From contig JAVLUZ010000271.1 of NCBI GenBank assembly GCA_036768485.1, positions 1,736,001 to 1,800,000 of the forward strand: a stretch of 64,000 bases of DNA, read 5' to 3'. Made by a program: the position numbers and the translations under genes. The DNA is from Mermis nigrescens (Eukaryota; Nematoda; Enoplea; Mermithida; Mermithidae). How positions within the stretch are numbered: the stretch's first letter is position 1; the number at the start of each line of letters is the position of its first letter. Under the pieces are notes generated by a model. That model made no database searches. It saw only the letters and a list, made by a program, of their open reading frames with translations, and was not told where the DNA came from. Shown in pieces: positions 23,480-35,667 of this stretch.

Positions 23480-23739
23480 CACACCTGGGCGTGGGGGTTT
23501 GGGGGGTATGCACCCCCAGAAACCAAAATACCCCCCCCAGAAATCGAAATACCCCCAGAATTCAATTTTCGAAATTTTTTCCGTTTTTTTCGCAATTTTT
23601 TGATGCCAATGGATAGTGCTTGATGAGAAACATCGAAAAATGGTGTTTTTATCGCCATACCACCATTTTTAAGACCATTTTTTGACCTTCAAAAAAATTT
23701 TGCACTCCCACACCAGAATTTTCTCGCTGCCCACATATG
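23480..23739 (+). mobile_element. CAYAC-TGGGC miniature element A
   Basis: This 260-base element has ends CACACCTGGGCG and, complemented from the right, CATATGTGGGCAG. It is flanked by the 8-base duplication GTTGTACC at 23472-23479 and 23740-23747. The 8-base target site suggests hAT-type mobilisation. The interior holds AGAATTCAATTTTCG and TTTGATGCCAATGG, the family core. Confidence 0.8.
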
Positions 23740-23875
23740 GTTGTACCTACACCTGGGCATGAGGGGTATGCAACCATAGGTGGGCAGCACCAAAATTCTG
23801 GGGAGGGTTAAAAATTTCTGGGGGGGGGTGAAAAAATTCTTAAGGTCAAAAAATGGTCTTAAAAGTGGTCGTATG

Positions 23876-26723
23876 CATTGATCAGACCGAGGCCTCGGCC
23901 TTGGCAAGCCTCGGCCTTGGCAAACCTCGGCATTTTTGGAGCCTCGGCCTTGGCGCCGAGGGCAAAGCAGAAAAGTGCCAAGGCACCGAGGGTTAAAATC
24001 ATTTTTGAATAAGTTTAATATATCCGTTGAATATTAAATATTTAGAATCCATCTGCAGTACACAGGCTATTTTCTACCTATAGACTTTTCTTATGGTTTT
24101 AGTCGCGTACCCAATAACACTCAAGTTACATACAGCAAAGTGCTGATGTATTATTCATGTGGTGACTGAGTTTCAATTCTCACTGCTCGCTACATGGATC
24201 GGAAACACACATTTCCATAGGGGGAGGGTGAGGGAGGGTTATTACCCCCCTCTCAGGTGTACAAGACTCATGTCAATGTCAGACGATTTTTGGTGAAAAC
24301 CTTTTGAATATTTTTGAACTTAATTTTTACTATGGCAAAAGTGCAGCTAACTATTAGAATTTCACGAAGTGATACAGTATTTTTGAATGTAAGCAAGAGT
24401 AAATAGACAAACTATCACTATGAAACATGCATGTAACAGCTCAAAATTTTCGGGAGGGGCTCCTCGGCATACATGCAACGGCTAGAAATTTTGGGTAGGG
24501 GTCCCTGACCATTTTTAGAAGGAGGGGGGATTAGCGACTCTAATTCTATGTCAAATTGGCAAAAGCACCTAAAAATAGCCAACAAAGCGCAAATTTTCGC
24601 CAAAAATGGGGAGGGTGGGTCAAACTTTTCTGATGTTGGAGGGAAGGGTGTTTGGGAGGACGTCCAACCACACCTGGGCGCGGGGGTTTGGGGGGGGTAT
24701 GCAGCCCCCAGAAACCAAAATACCCCCAGAAATCAAAATAATCCCCCAGAATTCAATTTTTGAAAATTTTTTTCGTTTTTTTCGCAATTTTTTGATGCCA
24801 ATGGATAGTGCTTGATGAGAAACGTCGAAAAATGGTGTTTTTATCGCCATACCACCATTTTTAAGGCCATATTTCGACCTTCAAAAAAATCTTGCACCCC
24901 CCAGAATTTTCTTGCTGCCCACGTATGCGTCCAACCCTGGGTGGGTAGGAATTCCCCAAAGCCCCTCTGTTACACGTATGGTTTTCGGCCATTCTTATGG
25001 GAGAGGGGGTAAATGATCACGATATTTCGGCCGAAAATCGCAAAAACGCACCTAAAAATGGCCAATACTTGCAGGTGTTGCCAAAAATCAATTTCGGCTT
25101 GTGCATTTTTTGGAGCCATTTTTGTACAATGTTAAAATACTTTCCTGGACAAAAAGATATTAATTATTTCGTTTTTCAGTATTTTTTAGGAAATTTTAAA
25201 AATTTTCAGCGCTTCACGCAAAATATCGCTAATATAATGTATTTAGATTGAAGCAAGGGCATTAAACACTCAAAAATCAATTTTTGTATAATCTAGGCAT
25301 CTTTATGCAGATTAAAATATCTTTTGTATCTATTCATACACTTTTTAAAAATTTTATGCAAAATGAGTACTATTTAATAACTTTGCACTTTTTTGCTGTT
25401 CAAAGATGAAATTGACTAATTTATCCTGATGTTGCATTGAATTTTCAGCAAAGTAGTGCTTATTACAAGATCTAATTGGCATATTACAATATCTGTAATA
25501 TTTCTGATTTTGCAGTACAAGTTGTTTTAGCTTTCTCAGTCGAGTTTTATGTGTAAATTCCATCAAAAGCTCGGATGAACTAATATTATCAACTAAATTC
25601 AGGACCGAATTATCACATTTAGGGGCTACGATTATTGTATTTGGCAAAGATTTTTCATAATGTACAGAGACTTTTCAGGATCGTCTTTGTACACGCACAA
25701 AGATTTTTGAGAGACAAAAACTGTAAAAAGGTGTAAAATTACCGAAAATTTTCGGCGCATCAGTAATTGTCTGTCCTATATATTTTTGAAATAGTAGAAT
25801 TTGTATTTAGAATGGAAAAATGTCAAATATTCAGAAACCCAGGAATTAGCTAAGATACGCTACCAAAGGTCGAAAAACCCTTTTTACCACACTAAATCGC
25901 TACTGTACCATACTTTAATAGTACAGAAAAATTTGCATGTAAAAAATGTTCAAAGACTTTTGGATACCATCTTCGTACATGTAAAAAGGTATCTTGCAAT
26001 AAAAAAACACTGTTTAGGACTGCATGCCGGTTGCAGGTCACACACTGACAATATGTAAAAATGTGTATCTTTTAAAATATATTAATATAAAATATCTACA
26101 ACAATTTGTTCGCTCATACAAAGACACTACTTAATTTACTGGTCCCCCACGTTGGATTTCACCCTTCCCTCAACTCTGGACCTTGGGAAACTATGATCGG
26201 AAAGTACAGTGCAGTTTCCGTCATATCACCTGCCACACCAGAATTGGATGACCGAAAAAGCGTGTTTAAACATGCATTACTGCAAAAGCGAGCACAACAA
26301 TGGCTACAGTTCTGCCTTTACTTAGCTTATTTTGTTTGTTTGTTTATTTCTTTGACACTGTTTTCCTTATTTAGTAGTAATAAAAGTTTTTAAGTGCTTG
26401 TTCAGCTATATTTTTTATTAACTTTTCAAAGTCTTCAACGGCAACTTTTTAAATTAAGTATGCTTTCATGCTGCTGACTTTATTCAATAAATCCTTCACA
26501 CATTTAATCTACTATTATTGAAAATAAGAATGAATTGTTTGACATTCGATAAAGTGCTTAATATTACGATTATTCTCTAGCTCATGTGCATACAAAATAT
26601 TCTAGGAGTACTATTTATGGGTATAGGTATACAAGCTTGACCCTCGGCATTACCCTCAGCCTCGGCAAGGATTTTAAGTCGCCTCAACCTCGGGTCGAAA
26701 AAGTACCCTCGGTCCGATCACTG
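23876..26723. mobile_element. Non-autonomous hAT-like element, family 2
   Basis: The ends are CATTGATCAGACCGAGG and, complemented, CAGTGATCGGACCGAGG. The perfect 8-base duplication is GTCGTATG (23868-23875, 26724-26731). CCTCGGC/GCCTCGG arrays fill the first ~110 and last ~90 bases, parallel to the CTCCGG arrays of family 1, whose ends (TAGTGATCGACCGG) are clearly related. No transposase is seen. The interior includes an inverted copy of family 1 interior sequence (about 25640-26020) and miniature element D. Confidence 0.8.
24669..24927 (+). mobile_element. CAYAC-TGGGC miniature element D
   Basis: This complete 259-base copy has a perfect 8-base duplication CGTCCAAC at 24661-24668 and 24928-24935. 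The ends are CACACCTGGGCG and complement CATACGTGGGCAGC. It is the cleanest member of the family and defines its boundaries. Confidence 0.88.
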
Positions 26724-28534
26724 GTCGTATGGCGAAAAAAACACCATTTTTCAACGTTTCTCATCGAGCACTATGCCATGGCATCAAAAAATTGCTAAAA
26801 AAGCAAAAAAAAATTTTTCTGGAAGGGGTATTTTGATTTCTGGGGGTATTTCACCTCTGGGGGAGGTGCATACCCCCCAAACCCCCCACGCCTATGTGTG
26901 TATGCAACCCCATAGACCTATAGAAACCAAAATACCCCCAGAATTCAATTTTCGAAATTTTTTGTTTTTTTTGCAATGTTTGGATGCCAATGGATAGCCA
27001 ATGGAAAATGTTGAAAAATAGTGTCTCTTTGTCATACTACCATTTTTAAGGCCATTTTTGACCTTTCAAAAATGTTGCACCTCCTCCCCCAAATTTTGGT
27101 GCTGCCCATGTATGGTTGTACCCTATTGGCCATCCGCAAATTTAAAGCAGAAATTTTTCGAACATCACAGCTCAGAAATGACCCTATGAAGGCTTAATCA
27201 AAGCAAAAATTCTACCACCAAGAAATTTGTACCATCCATTATTGCCCTATAGATTTGGAGAAAAGTTATATTTTCTGCTATGCAGAACAAGCACTGAATC
27301 GCATCAAACAACAAAATGCGAACACAGTGATGAAAAACATGCAATATTAGGTGCATGGGTGACACTCAAAGTGTACAAAGCGCTGGAATTGTGCTACAAA
27401 ATAATTTAAATATATTAAATCTGGCACTGTGGAGACTGAGCAATATGATAAAACAAATAATCCAAATAGGGGCCTCTTTACATCATATATCAATAAATTT
27501 ATGAAAATAAAACAAGAATCGGACAGATGGCCTTCATGGGTAAAAACGGATGAAGACATGATAAAATATGTGCAAAAGTACAAAGAAAATGAAGGAATTG
27601 TGCCAGAAGCTACAAAAATAACAAAAAACCCAGGACTGCAAGCATTGGCAAAGCTACTGCTCAACAGTTTCTGTGGTAGATTCGGACAGAGAAATAATAT
27701 GTCAAAAGTTTCGTTTTTTCCGATCCAGCCCCATATTTTGATTTGATTTTCGACCCCTCAAATGTAATATACTCAATTGACGCAATTAATGAAAAATCTA
27801 ATGGCCATTACACATGCAAAAGAGGGATGAATTTGCTGGATGTGATGAGAAATATGAACCCCATGCTTGCGGCTTACACAACATCACAAGCACGACTCAG
27901 ATTGTATGAGCATTTAAAAAAGTTAGGCAAGCATGTATTATATTTCGACACAGACAGAGTTAACTTTTTAAAAGCACATTGGGAGAAGACTAGTATCGAG
28001 TGCCTATAGGGTCGTTTTAGGAAATATGGCAAATGAATTGAAGGATTATGGCTAGGGTTCTTATATTGAAGAATTTGTTAGTGGGGGCCCCAAAAACTAC
28101 ACTAAAAGATGGTAAATTTTACGCCCATATAAAAGTATGTGATTTCATGCTTTCATCAGTGACTGCCACAAAAATTGATTTTCACTTGTAATCAAAAATG
28201 GTCAAAAGATTTGTTTGGGAAAAAATATTGTCAAAAAAGTTGTATATTTTCTGCAAATTCAATGCTTGCCCAGCCATAGCATTGTGACAGAAGATACTCA
28301 TACATCGAAAAAGTACAAAACAGTTTACAATAAACGTGTCATGCAACATGATTATTCTACTGTCCCATATGGCTATTGGATTCGCTGCCTCACTAAAAAA
28401 ATGTGCAAAAAATAGATAACCCCCAAATGGTGCCACCACATGCTCAGCTACCTGAGCTCGCACTGGGCACTGCATTTTGCAGTGGCAGAGAAGCAATCAA
28501 AGTTATATAAGATTTTCTTGTTCAAAATGATTAA

Positions 28535-28808
28535 CAATGTTAAATAGTACTTGCATAAATAGAAACCACTTGCAGCCTATTCATAACAAAATTTTGGTTT
28601 GTATTGTTCTCATAATTGTTCTGTCAATATTAATTTTATACAAACTTTTTAAAAAACAAATTGAAAAAATTTTATAGTGATTTATGTGACCTAAGATGAA
28701 GTAGAAATGGATCTCGTCAATTGTCTGCAGTGTTTGATGCAACCCAAATCGAAATACCACTATGAGATTTGCAATTTTTGCATAAGAAACCATGTTTTAA
28801 ACAAAGAT
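28535..28808 (+). pseudogene. Old Polinton relic of membrane and zinc-ribbon genes, 5' part
   Basis: This matches 42046-42303 of the better element: a start after AACAATGTTAAATAGTAC, the hydrophobic stretch, then ATGGATCTCGTCAATTGTCTG opening the cysteine-rich gene. It is interrupted at 28808 by the mini-element and resumes at 32747. Confidence 0.7.
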
Positions 28809-29371
28809 AGTAGTACTCTGGACTTTCTGGCGTTACAATGATGAAGCATAGGATGTGCTTAAGCATATGCCTACTTATCATTGTAATGCTGGGGTGCAAA
28901 GCGCCATAATTGGGCCGTACTACACACAAAAACATACTACACGTTAAAAGTATAGACACAAGCACCACATTTGGACCATACTACTACACATTAAATCACA
29001 ATACATTTTAAAGTACAGGCGCAAAGGGCTGAACTTACTGTCAACACAGTTGCATGGGTCAGATAATAAGACTTTAATAATTAAAAGTACCATTCATGTC
29101 AGGTTATTGATTACAACAATTTTTGTGGGGTTCATTACTAACAGTGTACCCAAATCTACATCACACAAGGCTATTTGTATGCATGATAAATTTCATTTGC
29201 ATTCAAATTTTTAAAAGTAATTTTGTTACCCTCATGGAAGTGGATTTGAACCCACTTAGGCTCGGCGGTTTGCTTTGCCTGAAGTGAGTACAAATTTACA
29301 CCCTGCACATAGCACAATGTGAAATAATCTTCAAATTTGAGCAAGTGCGTACAATCCCAAAAACTTCACAT

Positions 29372-30598
29372 TGAAACAAACTGTGCACAGGCCCGAATGC
29401 AACATCTGAATATGTAGGTATCCAAATTTTTCTCAGCCAATGGAATTTTATCCAAAACTGACTTTGGATTCAGTGAGTAGATTCCACAAGTTTCAAAACC
29501 CTTTTGCAAGTTTGTGGGTCCATTTTTTCCAATTTCATCCCACAGTTGCTTCAGCAAAATGGGAAACCCTTTTTTGGAATAGCAGTCGCTTTTAGATCCT
29601 GTTCTTTGTATGTAGTCAAAATTTTGCGCCAAATAATTTTCATAGGTCGAAAAAAGCAACATCTAGCGGCTGACAGACGTGGGTCAAATGTGGTGGCAGG
29701 CAAGCAAAATGGATGAGATTGTCTTCATATAATTTTAGGACTTTTGGGCTGAAGTGGCTAGAAAGATTGTTGTCAATCACAACTTTTATTCCTGGCAATT
29801 TCTTCAATCTCAGGACCAGCAGATTTTCATACCAGTCTGCAAAAGTTGAAGCATCAAACCATCCATGCTTTGTGCAGTTGTACTTTGTACCCTTTGGGCC
29901 ATGAGCACCAGAACTCCAAGTCGACCAAAGACTTTCAGCTTTGTAAACAACATAAGATGGAAGAATCTGGCCCACTGCTGAGTCACAAAACACGATTGAA
30001 GTTGCTGATTTTGACAAATTCATCACTTGGTCAACATATTTGACACCACATTTGGTTATCACTTTTTCCCTCTCAGGATCATCAGCCAAATTTGTCTCAT
30101 CATAGTTGAAGATGTTCTCAGGTGGGATATCCTTCAACATTTCCTCCAGATTGTTGAAATATTAGGTCATAACTTCACTGCTGACATTGACATGGCTTCT
30201 TTTAATGTTATTTGCAAGTCAAGTTGTTAGCTGATCTCGATTTTGTTTTTGAAAATGAGTACACCCAATCCTGACCAGGAAGATTTCCCTTTAACTTTTG
30301 TAAAGTGTGACCCTGTTCCTCCAGGTAATTTTTCACCACAAGAAACGCAGATCCATTCCATTTAATGGGAAGCCCCAGTCTGAGAGCAGAATAATGTAGG
30401 AAACTAAATCTGACTCCTCTGGAGGTGAAAGAGTGGACTGCCCTCCAACCATTTTTTCATGACAATCGGCGGATCGCTTGTTCAAGGTGGAATGAAGGAT
30501 TTCACAAATTCTGGCGGCTTCTCTTTGGCTAACACAATCTTCTATCAACTGCAAAGCTTTTGTAAATGACTTCTCAGAATATTTCCGATACCCCAGAA
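29372..30598 (-). pseudogene. pogo/Tigger (DDE_1) transposase relic
   Basis: Transposase of the pogo/Tigger/jerky branch of Tc1-mariner elements. On the minus strand an N-terminal helix-turn-helix region is readable (CVSQREAARICEI, STLNKRS, GFPLNGMDL), followed by the catalytic domain: FNYDETNL (first Asp), VVIDNNLSSHF (second Asp) and THVCQPLDVAFF (third Asp). A C-terminal part (FETCGIYSLNP) lies in a shifted frame. Stops between about 30140 and 30330 and a frameshift near 29650 inactivate it. All three acidic positions are still visible. It lies inside the mini-element; its own terminal repeats were not identified, so capture and secondary insertion cannot be told apart. Confidence 0.8.
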
Positions 30599-31049
30599 TA
30601 TTTCTGATATGGCCTAGAATCTAATTTAGGTTTATAGGTGCACATATTTGCTGAAAAATGAAGAAAAGTATATTATTCTATATATTTATCAGCTGGCTAA
30701 TGTCAACCCATTTTACCCTTATACTGTGAGGTGACATTGGCAAGCTTATTTGTTGAGCATACATATTATATTTGGTAAAAAATATGGCTAGTGATAAAAT
30801 CATTATGAAAGGTACCAAGATCATAGAAAAAAATCTAGTTACAAAATTCTTTTTATATTGCAAAATATTAATGTCTACACACTGCTTTTTCCTTTCTTTA
30901 CAGTACTATGACATTGGTTTGCGTAGATCAAGCAGAATTCCATTTCATAAAACAAAACAACTACCAATCGATAGAGAAGAAAAAAGTACATTGGATAACA
31001 TTTTATTTCAAAAACATAACACAACTACAACAGAAATAAATGACAGCAA

Positions 31050-31766
31050 AACAAAATCCTAGACATTGGCCAAAGTCACCCCAGTGGCCAAAATCACCCC
31101 AGTTGATGGTACAGCATGCTCTAAGACAATGGTGCAAACATGCAGAGAAATCACCCTCTCACCACTTTGTAAAATTGAAGTATACATTAGAAACACAGGG
31201 TGCGTTTGTGAATATACCCACTGAAAAATCACTATATTGTGGTGGGATGATGCAATTGCTAAGTATAATCTTAGTAGGACTAATATTTCTGACAAGTTCA
31301 GCGAATTCAGAGTTGACAATGCAGTCGTATGCTTTCAAATTTCTCAACCCTGTAATGGTTGCAATCCATGCATGCCAGGTTGTTGATCACAACACTTTCA
31401 AACTCTCAGTTTTTCTTAGAGTCATTCTTGAATTGTTGCATGATAATTGGCCCCAATTTGAGTTGAAGCACAATCCTAAGGAGATGATGTGAATGATGCA
31501 ATTACACTGCTGAAAAGTGAAAGTGATGAGACTGGGCAAAAATGTAAAAAGAATTTAAAAAAATATATGTCGTTTAGGGAATTCTCACTAATAAAAATAA
31601 AATTTTGAGGATTAGCTATGGTCAACAATTCTTGTAACATCTCTTTAAAGTCAGTTGTAGTGTGACCTCTAAGCCATTGCAAGTACATGAGATCGATTGT
31701 AGCCTCATAGTGAATAGGCCAAGACAAGTCATCATTGTCAATGTTTTCCCAGTCAGAAACCGACAC
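31050..31766 (-). pseudogene. Spliced minus-strand gene U, relic in the mini-element
   Basis: Family unknown. The first exon (31766-31589) reads MSVSDWENIDNDD, WPIHYEATIDL and LLTIANPQNFIF, then a GTGAGA donor at codon phase 1. The homologous exon at 52356-52511 has WPILHGEAIDF and TNPQTIMCK and a GTGAGC donor at the same codon position. A later part (31347-31159) with EFAELVRNISPTKIILSNC corresponds to DLIELL and LNPKEVVISCS at 51.7-51.9 kb. Stops and shifts occur, so this copy is probably dead. Confidence 0.5.
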
Positions 31767-32746
31767 TATAGTTGCCTGTTTTGGAAGCTATGCCACTAAG
31801 TCCCAAAAGTAGAGTCATATGGTCATCTATGGGTGGTGGGCTGAATAGGGCAAAATTCTACCATTTCTTAGATACTTGACATGTATGAAGTTTTATCTTA
31901 AGATTGAGATTGAGAAAAATAGCACACTTAACTTTGTGGGTTAATCCAGCAAGGGATAACATGATTGCAATACGATAATGTTACAAAAAATATAATGTTA
32001 AAATGCATCAGTGTCAAGATTTTATACTCACAAAAAGTAGGCATGGATTGAAAATTGGCGCACGTTTTGTGCATGGACATGATAAGATGTGCAAACTTTA
32101 AATACAATGATTTAACTGCAAGTTAACAATGAATAACCTAGATAATTAATTAAACACGTAAGTCACACATTTTTGTATGAACAACATATCTGGTGATATA
32201 AACTGAAATGAATGGATTCTTGCAAAGAGGTAGGTACCATTCGAGTTTGGAGCTTTGCACCTGTTTTGATGTTGATTTATTAAGGTCTTATTCATCTGTT
32301 GATCTGTCACATAGTACATGTTAAGTCAAGTTGGCGCTTGACAACTGTCTTTGATGTTGATTTATTAAGGTCCAGTGCATCTGTTGATCTATCATAGTGC
32401 AACCTACTTTACCACAAATTGATAAAAAGGATACATAGTGCGAAAAAATATAATGTGAGAATAGAACAGGCCGGTGCTTCATGCCTGTAGCCATTGCTGG
32501 AGGGTAAACAGTAAGTTCAGCGCTTTGCGCCTGTTACTTTAAAATGTATTGTGATTTAATGTGTAGTAATACGGTCCAAAATTTGGCGCTTCGCACCTAT
32601 ACTTTAAATGTGTAGTATGTTTTTGTGTGTAGTATGGCCAGATTATGGCACTTTGTGCCTCAGTGCTACAATGATGAAGTAGGTATACGCTTAAGCACGT
32701 CCTATTCTTCATTACTGTAACGCCAGAAGGTCCAGGAGTACTACTG

Positions 32747-33046
32747 AAGATGGAGCAGATTTTCTCGAACCTGAATGTAAACAGTGTGTTTTAAAGGTAA
32801 CTAAAAAGTCTCAAAGTTTTTCATTTTCCTTGTGAGAAATGCTCAAGTGAAATTAACATTATCAAGAAAGATAAATACATGCTATAATTTTATTTAGAAA
32901 GCTTCACTGTTAAATCCAACGGCTGCATTTTAAAAAGTTCTGGAAGCAAAAGATTAAAAAAAATTGTAGTCAAATTTTGCAAAAGCGTCCTAATATTTTT
33001 GGTGCAGTGATTAAAGGAAACAAAAACGCATTATATTTATATTGAA
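32747..33046 (+). pseudogene. Old Polinton zinc-ribbon gene relic, 3' part
   Basis: Continues 28709-28808 after the mini-element: CTCGAACCTGAATGTAAACA and TGTGAGAAATGCTCAAGTGA correspond to the CKQC and CEKC regions of the gene at 42215-42634. Frameshifts are present. Confidence 0.65.
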
Positions 33047-33049
33047 CCA

Positions 33050-34165
33050 TGGAAAAAAATTATTTTGAGTCGAACCTCTGAGAACTAGTACAAAACTGCC
33101 TAAAAAGGAGGTGATAAATTGGCTAGAAACCTCAATCTACATATACTTTACATAAACCAGCAAGAAAAAATATGTGCGCAATAAAGTTATAGTTTTGAGG
33201 ATTGATGAGCAATGGGCTATCAATTTAGTAAAACTGCAATCACTAAAAAAGCATAACAATGGCTACGTTTTTCTCTTAAATTGTATGAGATGTGTTTATC
33301 AGATACACTTGGAGTGTACCTGTAAAAAATATAAGCACAGCATCGATTCTTCAAAGCTTTCAAATTTAGATGAAAGGTCAGAAACCCAAAAAGGTGCAAA
33401 GTGATACATAACAATGGCTACGTTTTTCTCTTAAATTGTATAGATGTGTTTATCAAATACACTTGGGTGAATATCCTGTAAAAAATACAAGCACAGCATC
33501 GATTCTCAAAGCTTTCAAATTTAGATGAAGGTCAAGAAACTCCAAAAAGGTGCAAAGTGATACAGGCACAGGATTTTTAAATAAACAATTCCAAACCTTT
33601 TTGAAAGCAAATGATATTGAATTTTTCACAACAAACAGTGAGCTTAAAGCATGCGTAGATGAGCGTTTTAAGCACACTTTGAGCGAATGCATGTGTAGCG
33701 CTATTTTATGAAACATACTACTTACAGATATTGTGATATTTTGTGACAATTTGATTAGAAGGTTACAATGCAAGACATTATACAATAGGCATTGAACCGG
33801 CTGATATTAATAATAACAATGAGTCTCAAATTCTGCAAAAAAATTCAAAATTGACAATAAAAACGTAACTTTTAAATTTAAATGCAGGAGATAAAGTTTG
33901 CATAAGTAGGTTAAGGGAACTTTCTAAGAGGTATATGAGCCTCAACTGGAGTGAAGAAACGGTCATAATAGATAAAAAAACTAAAGCAAAATCCACTGTT
34001 TACATGCCAAAGGACTAGACGGGTGAGAAAATATAAGGTGTATTCTATGAGCCACAACTACAAAAAAGTAACCATTATCAATAAAGTTTACGTAGTAGAA
34101 AAAGTTTTAAATATCCACAAAAAAGGATGAAAAACTGAATAGTTAATTAAATTACAAATCATGAA
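33050..34165 (+). pseudogene. Old Polinton integrase relic
   Basis: This is similar throughout to the integrase at 42638-43663. It retains VIVLRIDEQWAINLVKLQSL and, in other frames, the sequence around the later catalytic residues. Part of it (about 33253-33372 and 33410-33525) is duplicated in tandem. Numerous indels and stops occur, so it is inactive. Confidence 0.75.
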
Positions 34166-34370
34166 TCTATCTAAGAAACTTTAGATAAGAATATGCATTG
34201 TTAAATAAGTTGCCCAGAATGATGTTGTTTCTTTAAACAGATTCAGGTAAATCCGGTTTTGCGGTTTAGACTGATGCTAAAAATAGTATCATCTCAAAAA
34301 GTATAAAAGGAATTGAAAATCTAAAAATTATCATTTTTAAAATTTTTGGCTGACTGTGCAGTCAAAAAAT

Positions 34371-34893
34371 GAAATCTTCTGCTTCTGGATTTCATTCAAG
34401 GAAGATCAAGGCTGCCAATTGAGCTGTGTGACCGTAATTTTCCGCAATCCATGTATTCACTGATGCTCAAGCTGAATTTTCTACATTTTGGCCATGTTTG
34501 TTATGAATATGCATGATAGCACAAGCCCCGCTCACACTGGGTATGCACATATTTTGGATATATGTGATACTTGTGACTATTTTAATAGTTATAATATTAT
34601 CCTGCCTGATGAGCAAACACAGAAATACATTCTACAGTATGCTACAAAAATTAAGCATAATAAAAACTGCAAGCAGCAGCCATTAATGTCAACGTGCGGA
34701 CAAATGTCTTTATTTTTTAATTTGGAGGTACAGAAATCTGCCCATGAAACTAATTTCAAAAAGTTTAGAAAAAAGTTATGCTTGATGAATTTGTAACAGG
34801 TTTTGTAAATGGTCTATTTAAGACAAACACCTCAGTCATAGATGAATATTTGATCATAAACCAAATTTGTCAAGAATGGATCAATTTTACATG
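34371..34893 (+). pseudogene. Old Polinton zinc protein fragment fused to protease relic
   Basis: 34371-34464 matches the start of the 43803 gene, and the sequence then jumps to the protease (SPAHTGYAHI, STCGQMSLFF). The interval corresponding to about 43890-48240, which holds the HMG-like, ATPase, capsid and accessory genes, is missing. The cysteine region of the protease is still readable. Confidence 0.7.
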
Positions 34894-35640
34894 ACCTTGC
34901 CTAGCAACATGATAAGTGGCAGGGAAAATATGCTCTTCAAAGTTTATTGTACACTTACTGCAAAAATTAAAATTAATTGGTGATTGGGAGTGTGGTGTGG
35001 TGTCTCAAAATTTATTTTACATCCATAATTGGCAAACATTACGAGGAAACAAAGAAACAGAAATTAAAATTATTGATGCAGATGGTACTGAACATAGACT
35101 TCAAATGCAGGTATGATGCTATGACTTCAATCCAGGAATTTTTCGAGGCCATGAAATTTTGTGTAGAAAAAGTAGGATGTGGAATTCACATATTACACTT
35201 AAATAAAAATGTGTTTCTGTAATGATACACAAACCCTATGTGAAATCAGTAAAAGTGTCCAAAAGAACAGCAAATATTTTAGAATTTAAAGAAACAGTAC
35301 TAAAAGACACATAATAGTTGAATAGGGAGCCGGACTTGGTGGGGGTGGTCTTGAAATCATGTGCATCTATGCAAATGTTTCATGACCCCGAGATCATAGG
35401 CAATATTTCAGCTCCCTCTTTTAAGCGCATCAAGCAAACGCTGAAGCAACATACCCTAACATCATTGACAGAATCTATGATTTTCCTCGCTACATACCCA
35501 TCCTTGTAAAAAATATTTCTAGCAAAAAAATAAAGATAAAGGACAATTTGGATCTATTAATACTTTTCATTTCCGGAAAAGTGATTTGCAAGTTGCATTT
35601 TTCAAAAAATTACATCATCTTGCTGATTATAAATGGCAGT
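34877..35640 (+). pseudogene. Old Polinton minor-capsid-like relic
   Basis: This is similar to 48666-49402: SKFIVHLLQKLKLIGDWECG, then out-of-frame pieces (AGCTCCCTCTTTTAAGCGCA, CTACATACCCATCC). Frameshifts and stops are present. Confidence 0.65.
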
Positions 35641-35667
35641 GTTTATTAAATTTTATCATTCTCAATC

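Larger units (their letters stand above)
23775..26900 (-). mobile_element. CAYAC-TGGGC miniature element C, split by a hAT-like element
   Basis: This is inserted in element B in inverted orientation. The left end is CATAGGTGGGCAGCACC; the right end, complemented, is CACACATAGGCGTGG. The duplication is TATGCAAC at 23767-23774 and 26901-26908. Its own sequence is 23775-23875 and 26732-26900. Confidence 0.75.
23748..27114 (+). mobile_element. CAYAC-TGGGC miniature element B, split by element C
   Basis: The left end is TACACCTGGGCATG; the right end is complement CATACATGGGCAGCACC. GTTGTACC flanks it at 23740-23747 and 27115-27122, so three copies of this 8-mer bracket A and B: B inserted at the duplication made by A. 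Its own sequence is 23748-23774 and 26909-27114 (about 230 bases). Confidence 0.75.
22991..28385 (+). pseudogene. Old Polinton DNA polymerase B relic, interrupted by transposons
   Basis: Coding similarity to the polymerase at 39636-41560 occurs at 22991-23479 and 27123-28385. Visible pieces are AIKWLKWLSETHKINIRHAH, TVYEF-like NTMYEFNGCFW, motif B as KLLLNSFCGRFGQRNN, and a motif C relic in VLYFDTDRV. The frame has several stops and shifts, and about 90 bases are missing near 23035. The 23480-27114 interval is a nest of miniature and hAT-like elements. Confidence 0.8.
28809..32746. mobile_element. Mini-element with Polinton-type terminal inverted repeats
   Basis: Both ends start AGTAGTACTC and match each other for about 235 bases (28809-29043 against the complement of 32510-32746), including GGCGTTACA and GGCGCAAAG words. 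They resemble the left end of the complete Polinton. The 6-base flanks AAAGAT (28803-28808) and GAAGAT (32747-32752) fit a Polinton-size duplication with one mismatch; the interrupted zinc-ribbon gene resumes directly. The 3.9-kb interior holds a pogo/Tigger-type transposase relic and a spliced minus-strand gene relic, but no polymerase, integrase or capsid gene. I infer a non-autonomous derivative mobilised by Polinton proteins. Confidence 0.7.

Noticed and set aside
23002..23616. Separate small genes in the old polymerase interval
   Set aside because: They are fragments of the polymerase relic and of miniature element A.
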